Of a stretch of 64,000 bases of DNA, positions 32,176-44,700 are shown in pieces (the first letter of the stretch is position 1; the number at the start of each line of letters is the position of its first letter). The notes beneath the pieces were generated by a model. It was not told where the DNA came from and searched no databases. It saw nothing but the letters and a program-made list of their open reading frames with translations. The stretch comes from Owenia fusiformis. Its lineage: Eukaryota; Annelida; Polychaeta; Sabellida; Oweniidae. The DNA lies in assembly GCA_903813345.2 (NCBI GenBank), contig CAIIXF020000010.1:33533425-33597424 (forward strand), given 5' to 3'. The translations under genes and the position numbers were made by a program.

Positions 32176-32765
32176 AGACGTGCTGTACATATACACGTAC
32201 ATGTAAAAGAATGAAGTGACAAAAATCAGTACATACATTTAAATGTAACAGGATGAAGTGAAATTTTCGTTTTGCATAGTTAATAAAAATGTTGAAAAAA
32301 TCGAAATGATCTAATATACGTATGTATCACCTTTGAAACCATCGAATATCACTTTTTAAGAAGTAATATTTGATGTTTGATTTTTTGCGAAAATATATCT
32401 TGATCCACATATCAAATATTTCATTGGGTGATACCCTTGGCACCATAGGATTAAAAAATGATCGTGTTTACTAGTAGAAGAACCACTAATTAACCACAAT
32501 ACCTGATCAAGAATAAATACAAGAGATAATTTGAATTAACACATAATACATCTAACATAGCAACACCAAACGAATGACTGTTAAAAATGAAATTTGATAA
32601 CTTTTGTAACTTCTTCAACACTAGAAAGCACAACTGAAACTATTCATCCATTCTTAAAAAGAGTTAGAGAGTATATTTTTCATAAATTTTCCAAGAAATT
32701 AGGACTTTCAAGTATTTTAGCAGTCATTCTTTATTAGTATCAGTAGAGTTTAGGTTTAAAAGTGT
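32176..32765. other. Convergent intergenic region
   Basis: Lies between the MYND gene and the 3' end of the minus-strand vWA gene. Contains the MYND poly(A) signal; otherwise nothing visible. Confidence 0.4.
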
Positions 32766-35700
32766 TCACGTTTCCCTGTCCTGTACTAGCTGAGTTTTGC
32801 TCCAGCGTGTTTCTGACCACAAACACGTTTCCTCCTGGCCTGAAATATGATAATAATTCATTTTAATTAAAGAATTATAAAAAAATTAATACATATAACT
32901 ATTATTATACAGAGATTAATTTTAAAACACAATTTCTTTGATAATACATACTTCATAATTATATAATATACATTGAATCTTTTCATAAAATGACGTTACA
33001 TGAAGTAAAAGTTTCTGCTCATTGAATGGCGTTTTATCTATTCATTCCCTTTGCACAGCAACATTAACTTGCAACTGTCCTTTCAACATGTCTCAGAATT
33101 AGCCAGAAATCCCCTCTTTTTAGATAATTGTCAAATTGCAAGTTTGCAAAAATCCAAAAACGAAAGGTTGCCATTTTCCCATTGAACCCTGGATTAATTC
33201 ATTCTTTTCCTCCCACTTACCATTCAACATACTGTACTATGCTATTTAATTTCACCTACCCATTTTAAAAGTGAGATACCCAAGGTGGTCAACCTTTCAA
33301 CACAGGAAGTACCCAAAGTTTCCCTCGATAGAAACATGTCAAAAAACGCACAGAGATATAAAGTCTAATGGAAAAAAACTTACACTGTGTCCCATTGACC
33401 GTGTGTGTTTGCGAGGACGGTATTCTACAAATTCGCTTCAGCAAAATTGCATACCTAGTGTTAAAATCTAAGGAAAACGTTTTAAAATTTAAATTAACAC
33501 TCATTGCTTACCAGCAAAACAAATGTACTGTTTAAGGTGCAGACCAACCCATGATAGGTCTTCAAAGCTCGCTCCTGGTACCTGCATATTTACAACTGTA
33601 CAATTATGTGGCTCAGAGGCAACGTATTTCCACTCTCTATCATATCCATGATCAGTTCTACCCACCCAATGCGGCAGTCCTTTTTACATGTAAAATACAC
33701 ATTTAAAAATAAAATTAACAATTCCCATAGTAAACAGACCCGTAGCCAAGGGGGATCTATTGGTTCGAGCGAACCCTCCCCCCTCCTTGGCCAAAATTCT
33801 TTCAAAATTATGTAGTTTTTCACCATTCTGAGCACTTTTTATGTGCCTGAATAGTATAGTTTCTAAATAGCTAAATAAAGCTGAATAAAGCTGACATAAT
33901 AGATGTCACCGTTGTTCATCTTGGGCCAACCTTCCTTTGAGTTCTATGCTAAAAGCTTGCAATAGTCACTTAATTTCATGATTTATCAAAGAGTGCTAGT
34001 TAAATCTGTCTGAAACTTGAATGGCATACTGTTAGGGGAGGCATCAAAAGTTCAATGTCTGATAGGAAACTAAATAAATCTAGTTTTGAGTTGGACCCCC
34101 CTCTCCCCCTCAAAACTAAATACAATGAAAGTTGATCACGGACTTTTCACATGTTTTAGCGACTCACTTTGGACTTTCATGGGGGCAGTACTATAACTTA
34201 TGTATAATTCTTAAAATATGTGCCAACAACAATAGGCATTATATTCCATGTTGCATGCATCTTGATGAAGAATGCATCTGGTAAAGTCTTTATTTTTAAA
34301 CCATTCCAAGGCATTCCAAGTCAAAATTGCAAAAACTTAAATGTTGAAATTTGTCGGACAGCAAACTAAAATAGCTTTGACCCCCTCCCCCCAAACTAGA
34401 TTTATTTAGTTTTCTATCAGACATTGATCTTTTGATGCCTCCCCTTAAATGATCCTGTCAATGAACATATTGTGATTAAACATGAAAATGTTGGTTTTCA
34501 TACGATTAAACCATGGTTTTAAAGAATTTTAGCATAACATCAAAGGAGATTTGGCCCAAGTTTTTTTAAATGTCATGGAGAATGATTTAAATGACATAAA
34601 TGTGTAAATCAAAGCCATTATTGTAGGAAACATATCACTGAATTCAAATATGCCATTAAAAAGAAAGAAAAGTAAGTCAGAGGTAAGTAGAGGTAAAATG
34701 TGCAAATCTCTTAAAATCTCATGAAAAACGAGAATTAGCGAGATTTCAAAATCATTTAGAAACTCCTCTATTTGAAAAGGTTCATTTCTGCGTCTTGATG
34801 ATCAGAGTACTATGCCTACAGCGATATATTTTTATGTTATCATTTTGTTACCATGGTAGATATTTTTTACCCGAATTATAAAAAACTTTTGATTGACATT
34901 TCCAATAAATTCCATTGTAATGAATAATAAGATTGAATTCTTGCTAATTTTCAAAAGTCAAGTCTTCTAATCAACTTTCGAAACATCAGTACATACAGTC
35001 TATGACTTTACAAGTCTAATTTATCTCAGCCTTTTTGGCGTCGCTAAAGCTGACTAGAGAAAGGTATATAGGGGAACATGGGGCAAAACGGCCCTCTGGG
35101 GCAAAGTGGCCCATCGAAATATCTTTTGAACTATAAAAAGATGGTTCTTCAAAAGTCACAAAATCGAATTTTGAAATATCTGCCACCTTCTCGACCGTCC
35201 ATTTTTAACCAAGCAGCGTCTCGCTTTACGTAAGAGGTAATTCTACTTTTCACCCTCTTTTTTGGAAATTACCCCTCTCACGGGAATCTCTAAAAAATCC
35301 GGCAACAATAGAATATCGTTTTGATTTAACATTTTACATAGAGTGTGCACATTTATTCTTTATTTGTAAAAATTTCGAGCTTCAAATATTAGGCAAATTA
35401 AAATGACGTCTATTTGAAAATTCACATGTCTTTGGGGCAAAACGGCCCACACATGTTATAACATACAAAAATCTTATTGTGCAAGAACAATTTGTTTTCA
35501 AATGTAACAATTTTAACATCTGGCTTGTGCCTTATTTCCTTCCGACACATATCGAATGACTAGAATTATGGTAGGGGTTAAGAATACTTTATCTGTCAAA
35601 GGTTTGAACGTCTGAGATAAGATGTTTGTGGACGAGTCTTGTAATTGATTAATTTTGGTTTCAAAACCCATGTAACAGAGGGTGGGCCGTTTTGCCCCAC

Positions 35701-38700
35701 CCATGGGCCGTTTTGCCCCACTCTCGACAATATTTTTGACCATTAAAAAATCACAGAAGATAGTCCTAGGAAAGTATAAAACACTCGAAAAATGTAAACC
35801 ACAAACCATTAATTAAGTGGAACATCAAAGCGCGCGATGATTGACAGATACGAAAATACCCCGTACACAACAACTTTTTTCAATTTTTTGGGCCGCTTTG
35901 CCCCATGTTCCCTTACATACTGAGAGAAATTCAAACTGCGTTATAATAATGCATGTTGACGTAAGCAAACTATACACGGACAACAACATGAATTTTCACT
36001 CACCAATAACATTATTTTCCCCCCAATATCTTTATTTCTCTGCGCTGCATCAATTGTGTCTTGCCCATCGTCAACCATTTGTTCACCTTTTTTCCACGTC
36101 CTGCCACCAGTCGCCAAGACAACGATTTTATTGACACAGTTTTGCTTGCGTGCAAATGCATCTAATTGTTTTCGAGCTGCCTCTGTGGTTTAGAAATAAT
36201 TATTAACACAAAAGTCAACATGAAGTTACATGTAGCAAAAGTCCAGGGCATAATCTTCACGCATAGAACTGAAAGGGGAAAACGAATTCTCAAACTAGAC
36301 GAGAACAATGAGTGAAATTAAGAATTCAAAATGTGTCAAAATCTATGCCATTTAGGGTACTGAAGTTTGAACCTTAGCAATGCCATTGTACAGAGTTGTT
36401 TTTTAGAACTGAATAAAAGGAAAAAATCTTTTAACTAGATTAAACAGTTGGTGACCTTGAACATACCAAGCGCAAGGTGTGTTGATGTATATCTGTATGT
36501 CGTTCTGGGAATTTTTTTAATGACGTCTATTAGGACAGCATTTCCATATTGGCCAAGTTCTGCATAGACTTCAACATCACCTGCATACATTATCAGACCA
36601 ATCTGGAAATGTACAATATGTGACCAGGCTTTATATACAGGGTGGTCCAAAAAATGGGACACTCGTATTTCAAAAATAAACAATGATTGTATTTACGAAA
36701 ACATGTCATATTATATACCAGTGGATAGGGAATTTACTTTTCTTTAATTTTGTATCTCATGAGTTCAAATCGATTATAATACATGTCAACAAGCGTCCAT
36801 AATACAAATGACATCATTTTCGTTTCAAAACGGGTTTTCAAAAACTTGCAAAAACAAGTCGTTTGTCTACAGAAACAGATGTTCAACGCGTCCTCCATTT
36901 TGATCAATTATAGCCCCCAATATTGGCCAATTTTTCTTTTGACCACCCTGTACAGTTTGCATATTTGTTTATTTATTATTTCCTGGCATGTTAAATCGTT
37001 GATGTAATCCTCTACGACAGTTCAAATGGTTTCACTTTTAAGTTGTGTCTATATATGAAGTCTTCAGTTGGTCCATAAGTGGCGTCTCAAAATCTCAACT
37101 TGTTCCAAAATGGCGGCCATTTTTATATCCGAAAATCGATTTTTTACCTACCTGTATTGTGCAATCTGTGTCAAGCTGATCCGGCTCGAGAATATTGTCT
37201 TGGGCTTTGATAAAATCATTCACAAATTCTAAAAGAGTGTTGAAATCGTGTCGCTTTATCCTGTTTGAGCGATCGAGGATAAACACAATATCAGCTGAAC
37301 ATCCGGTAAAGCACGGTGCTGGAATCATAACAGCTTAATTACACTCACATAACAGCTACATTACATCCACATAACAGCTGCATCATGTTACATAACAGCT
37401 TTGTTACAGCCACAGAGCAGCTACGTAGCAGCCACATAAACGCTATACTTCGGGTACGCTATTGACCCTCTCTTGTCTGTATTATGGTTAATAAGGCCTC
37501 GGATCAATGGCTTTATTTGTATATATGATAACTATCATACTTAAAAATATGTACGGATTCATGACTACATGATAACTTTAACACTAAAAAACAGGCTTTA
37601 TGCTTGGAAATGAGATTTTAGCACCAATAGGTGGCAGTGACCATAGCACTGTGGTGTCACATATACAGCTAGCTGCAAATAAACAACAGTCAAAACATAT
37701 AACTAAGACATGGCAATATAAAGATTGCAACCAGCCTGCTCTGAACAATGAAATTAATACTATAAATTGGAATGATATTATTAATATTGGGTCAATTGAT
37801 GACTCTTGTCTCAATTTTTCATCTAAATTGTCTTCTGTTTTTGACCAATACATACCACACAAATTGAAAGTGAGGAATTCAAATGACATGCCTTGGTTTA
37901 ATGATGAAATCAAAATGGCAATAAATAGGCGTGACAAATATTATAAGAAATTCAAAAGAAATAATACTTTTGACTCAAAATTGAAATATAAAAATAAAGT
38001 TGAAATCTTAGGAAGACTCATTGATAAGGCCAAGGAGAATTATGAAAATGAAATTTGTGAAAATCTTCAGACATATTCTAGCGGAGATCACTTTTACTGG
38101 AATGCAATTAAGAAACTACTTGGAAATAAGTTCTCCTCTGGAATTCCAACTTTGAGTAATCCATCTTTGACCAAGGTTTGTAGCTCTGATGAAGATAAAA
38201 GAAATGAATTCTTAAATTTGTTTGTGGGAAAATTTCATTATGATACCTCAAATACAACAATTGATTTACCACTTTTTCCAACTAGAACAAATAAGACACT
38301 TACTTGCAATTTGACCACGCCAGCAGAAATACGGAGCCTTATAGTTGACCTTGACACTTCAAAAAGTGAGGGACTAGATGGAATCACAAATAAAATGCTT
38401 GTAATGAGTGCTTTCTCTATTGATAAACCACTAGCCCTAATTTTCAACAGAATTCTTTCTGAAAATATTTTTCCTAGATCTTGGAAGGATGGGATAATTA
38501 TTCCCATTTATAAAAATAAGGGTGATAAGTCAGACAGCTCTAATTATAGGCCTGTAACACTTCTTTCTACTATATCTAAATTGTTTGAAAAGGTTTTACA
38601 AAAACAGGTAATGAAATTTCTGTTAGACAATAATTTACTATATGAAAATCAGTCAGGCTTTTTACCTGGTCATAGTACTGACAGTCAACTTCTCAGCATA

Positions 38701-41700
38701 ACAAACTTCATTTTTAGTAATTTCGAAAAACAAACTGATGTGAGAGGAATTTTTTTGGACCTGGAATCTGCATTTGATAAAGTCAAGCACAATTTACTCA
38801 TTCACAAGTTAAAATCATATGGTTTTGATGAAAATATCTTGACTCTAATTAAATCATACCTAAGTAATAGAAGAGTATGTACGCGCTTAAACGGGACTTT
38901 ATCTGAATTTTCAGAAGAAAACTACATAAACAGCGGTGTTCCACAGGGTTCCATTTTAGGTCCCATCCTGTTTTTGCTTTTCATTAATGACCTACCAGAG
39001 GTCATTCAGTCAAAATGTTTCATTTATGCCGACGACACATCCATATATGTGCCCGTTCAAAAGTCCGAGGATATTGCAGTATCAAACTTATTACTACAGC
39101 GTGACCTGGATAATGTTTACGACTGGTCAAGAGTATGGGGCTTAAATTTCAAGCCCTCTAAAACCAAAGAAATTATTTTCTCCAAATCTGGTCGAGCCCA
39201 AAGAAATTACCCTATTTTGACCTTAAGCGACAGAGAAATAGAGAGAGTAAAACACCATAAACACCTTGGCGTTATCTTAGATAACCACCTTGATTTCAAA
39301 GAACATATAGATCAGCTTAAATTAAAAATAGACAAAATGCTAAATCCTTTAATCGCTTTAAAAAATAGAATCTCATCCAAACATCTTGAAAGAATGTACC
39401 TATCTTTTATTTTGCCTAAAATAGAATTCGGCTCTATCTTTTACAACTGCGCACCAAACTATGCCTTAATCACACTCGACAGGCTGCATTATAGAGCAGC
39501 CTTAGTAGTGACTGGGGCCATAAAGGGTTCCTCTGAGATCAAAGTTCTATCCGCTTTAAATTGGAAATCTTTAAGTGAAAGAAGACAAGAAAAAATGGCA
39601 ACTCTTATGTACAAAGTTACCAAAAACAAAGTCCCTCGCTATGTTCATGACATATACAGAAATCTTCAAAATCCTGGGGTAGAGCGTGCTCTTCGTGCCC
39701 GACACGAATACAACATTCCTGCTAGATCATCCACAAAATTCACAAATTCACCAGCCATTGCACCAATAAGAATATGGAAAACTATCTCTTTTGACGTCAA
39801 GAACAGTCCCTCAATATCAGCCTTTAAGTCACGTTACAATAAATGGAAATATAACCCCAACCCCCGTTCAGTGCTGACCACAAAACTAAACCTCAAAAGA
39901 TCTATCGAAATTAAATTGAATCGTATCCGAGTTGACCTGGCATCCAGAGCAGATTTTTACAGACACAATTTTAAAGAGTTTACAGATCCCAGTTGCCCCT
40001 GTGGATATCAACAGCAAACTAAGTCTCATTTACTCCTTGATTGCCCTCTATCGAATGGAGCCAGAGAAGTTTTTACCCAAAACCTGAAGGAGCTGCCTAG
40101 TTTTAATTATAACAACTTTGCCACTTTAACAAAGTCTAGTAAAATCAAGATTATGCTTTTTGGAGATTGTAAACTTTCAGATGAATGTAACAAAGAAATT
40201 ACCAATTTATCAGCAAATCTTATAGACAAAATCATCTGATACTTTATAAAAATTCATGATCGTAAGGACAAAGTTCAACCCATCTTTCATCAATCATTAT
40301 CATTCATTTCTTACATTTCCCATAAGGACTATGTAACTCTTATAAAAGACATGACACATGTTTTGAGAACCATTATAAATTTATGTTAATTTGCAAATTT
40401 TATAAAGGGAGGCCAATAATGTAATGTTTTACCTAGGCCTTCCTAGTATGTTAACAAGTGTATAATCTTAATGCAAATAAATAAAACTTAACCTTAAAAA
40501 AAAAAAAAACTAAAAAACATGTACCTTTCCAATAAAATAATAACAGATCGAGGGAAATCACTGGCGGATCTGACGGGGGGGGGCAAAAAGATTAGGCCCA
40601 AACCCAAACAAGCCACAGGGTGAACAGAATCGCACCCTTGAACAGAATACACTTTTCGGGATGGAAAATTCAAAATGGCCACTTTAACATTTACCCAGAC
40701 TGCCTAAAAACTAATCAGTTCTATACTTTCCATAGAAACATCTCTAAAATTTTAGGATGAATCCATGAAACCTGTAAACAACCCTCAAGAGACACGTTTT
40801 AAGGTATTACTTCACAGTGTAACAGCTTTTTTTCTACGATTTAGATTTTCCTGAAAAGTAGTTATTTCTAAAAAAAAAATGTTTTAATTTAACATTGCTC
40901 TCAATGGGAAATTATTTTTTATTTTTTAAAATGGCCGCCTTAACATTTACCAAAAATGCCGAAAACTAATCAATTCTAAACTTTTATGGGTAGAAACATC
41001 CCTGAGAATTTCAAATGAATCCCTCAAACGGTTTGGCTGGAAACCTGTAGACAAGCCTTGACAGACAACATTTTAGGACGGAAAATCCAAAATGGCCGTC
41101 TTAACATTTATCCAGAATGTCGAAAAACTAATCAGTTCTAAACTTTCATAGGTAGAAACATCCCTGAGAATTTCAAATGAATCCCTTAAACAGTTTGGCA
41201 GGAAACCTGTAGACAAGCCTTGACAGACAACATTTTAGGACGGAAAATCCAAAATGGCCGTCTTAACATTTATCCAGAATGTCGAAAAACTAATCAGTTC
41301 TAAACTTTCATAGGTAGAAACATCCCTGAGAATTTCAAATGAATCCCTTAAACGGTTTGGCAGGAAACCTGTAGACAAGCCTTGACAAGTTGACAGACAT
41401 GATTTTTGGACGGAAAATCCAAAATGGCCGCCTTAACATTTACCCAGAATGCCGAAAAACTAATTAGTTCTAAACCTTCAAAGGTAGAAACATCCCTGAG
41501 AATTTCAAATCAATCCCTCAAACGGTTTGGCTGGAAACCTGTAGACAAGCCTTCACAGACACGATTTTAGGACGAAAAATCCAAAATGGCCGCCTTAACA
41601 TTTACCAAGAATGCCGAAAGCCCGAAAAACTAATCAATTCTAAACTTTTATAGGTAGAAACATCCCTGAGAATTTCAAATGAATCCCTCAAATTCAACGG

Positions 41701-44700
41701 TTTGGCTGGAAACCTGTAGACAAGCCTTGACAGACAACATTTTAGGACGGAAAATCCAAAATGGCCGCCTTAACATTTACCCAGAATGCCGAAAAACTAT
41801 TCAGTTCTAAACTTTCATAGGTAGAAACATCCCTGAGAATTTCAAATGAATCCCTCAAACGGTTTGGCTGGAAACCTGTAGACAAGATTATTCGGGACGC
41901 CCGCCCGCCCGGCCAACCGCCCGGCAAACTGATTACAATATAGCACCCTAGGGTGTGATAAAAAGGCTCCAAAAAGTGGGCCTTTTTGGTTATTATTGGG
42001 CCTTATAAGGCCTTACTTTTTAATTTTAGTCCAAATTTTGAAGAAAATGGGCCTCAAATTTTCAAAATTTTGGCGCACTTTTATGTTTTAGGGGACCAGA
42101 GATTTGGGCACGCCCCACCCATCCCCCCTTGTTGGTTCCCAGATCCGCCCCTGGAAATGGTTAACTATATCAGAACATATCGCGAGTTTGAAAAAAGATA
42201 TGATGAGTATCAAAATAGTTTTACTAGATACACTTCATCACATTTCTTATATGCAAATAGTTATATCAAGATTCAATAAATAAACTTACGCACAACTTGT
42301 ATCTTGATTCGCATCCCACAATATTTACAATCTGCATCAACGCCACTTGCGTAGTAAAATGTTCCAATTGTATCCATTGTAAACACTTTCGGTCCAGGTT
42401 CAGGTTCGCGGGTGCCACGTGTGTCACATTTCTCATATGCGGCTTCATCATCGAGTTTAACTACGTTATTTTTGCTATGAGCTGATCTGAAGTCGAATGT
42501 CACATTCGCACCTTCGAATATCATCAAATCAAGTATTAGTAATTGTTGTAGTTGTTGTATTTTTTTGTTTACCCCCAATGAAGGTGAGCAATACCTTTTG
42601 GGTCTATCCCGTATATATACGGTCGTAATTTACGTAATTAACCTGGAAGATAGACCCAGGAAACCCCTCCTAGAAGGAGCCCTGTGTGTTCTTTTATGTG
42701 CACTTATACATAGACATACAAGTACACACCACAGCCTTTTGTACGAGTTGCGGACCACTCAGTCAAACACCCAGCAGTACTTCACGCAAACAAGAAAAGG
42801 ACCACGTGCAGTATGGCAAGTGATTTTCGACGGTCATATTGATATTTTTATCATATGATGATAAAAATATCAATCAAACAATTCGAAAAATTATGAATAG
42901 GGACCCAATGTCAACATTTTTTCAAAATATTGAACCTATTTATTTTTGAGGATCTCCCTTTTCTGATTTTTATTGCATGAAAATATTATTTAACAAGGGG
43001 TCTAAAACATCTTCAAAAATATAATTGTATTGAAAGTCTAGTTTTGAAGATATCAATTTTCGATGACCAAAATGATGCTGAAAACAATGGATAGCACGAG
43101 TTTTCCCTATGGGAAAATAACATGGGATATGTGGTTTTTAACTTGCATCCTTTTTTCAGAAGTAGTTCATATAGTGTAGAAGAAACTTTTGATATGTTTA
43201 AATTGAGAAAAGCAAGATCCTCTTTTTAGAAAATAAGCCAAACATTTTTTTAAAAAGTGCCAGGGTGGGGCCATAATCCATAATTTTTCAGAGAGTTGGA
43301 TTGATATTTTTATCATCATGGGTACTTCATTCGAAAGGAAACATATTGTTTTAATAATGACCACTGTATTTATGCCCAGAAAGTACTCATGGGGAAAGAT
43401 ATGGCCATCTAAAATCACTTGCCATACTGCACGTGGTCTTTTAGTCTTGCCTGAACGTAATTGCGTAAGAGGTACATGCGCTACCGCTGAGCTACACGGG
43501 TGGACTACACACTTCAAATGCCGTTTGTAGATATTCGAGCATGTACATTTTATCCTTTGACAGGACTGGTTTTGGTTTTTGTTGTACACACCAATGTGAA
43601 AATGATAACAATTTGGGCTACTCTTGCAATTGAAAGTACCCACAAATGTTTTTGTCATGGATCAGTCCGCCCTTCCCTATGTCCGTCAGCTTTGATTCGC
43701 TTAACCTTTCACAACATCATAGTCTGACGGCCAACGGTACAAAACGGTGATTATTGAAACAGTTGGTGGTTTATAACAGCATTCGGGAAAAACATTTCAC
43801 TTTATATATTAATTGTGAATATATAAAAATGCTAACGCATGCCTAGCTATGTATGAAAATAGATTCACACATAGCTAGGCAAGGTGTGTCCGATTCCAAC
43901 CAATCCTAACACAGTATTTTGCATAACAGCAGTGCATGAAATAACCAATAACGCATTCGTTGTATGGTTATCGTCATAGTGAGAACTAAACTCGTTGATT
44001 GGAATTGATGCTTTGCCAATCTTACCATTGCAAAAAGTTTCATCGAAAATATCTTCTTTTAGTGATTTTATATATTTTAAGTGACATGGAAGAAAATATT
44101 TTGCAATTGTGCGAAAAGAATTGAAGCCCAAGACTCAATGCATTGTGGAATGATAATTCCTTTCAGGCGTTGCTTCCTAAAATGAACACTCGATGCAGAG
44201 TATCTCGTGCAAATTTTGGAAAGCAACACTTTCAAGGAATGGTCATTTCATATTGCACTGAGTCAAGGGCTTAAATCCTTTATTAATTTACCTTGTGTCA
44301 CACATACGGATGCATATTCTTGTTTTCTTGGCATGTTCTTCCACTGGACGATATAATCAAAATGAGCATTCCCCGGTTCACATGCTATTGAAATTAAACA
44401 AAACTTTCATTAAATGTCAGAAATAAAATCTTTACTCATTCATATACTCATGTTAACAAACGATGAAAATTACGGTACAAATGTTTTGATGATATTCTCA
44501 AAAAATATTTCCAACAAAGCAAGTAATTAATAATATATCTAAATCTGATGAATACCAATGTTTTTAAATTCAAATAAAGAAATAGAAAACATGATAAATG
44601 GGATGTTTACATACTGCTTTGTCCAGAGCCGGTAGTTTTGGACAACCTATTTATTTTTTTCTCCAAAGAATTCCTTAGCATTCTTATCTCCCGTTCTTTA

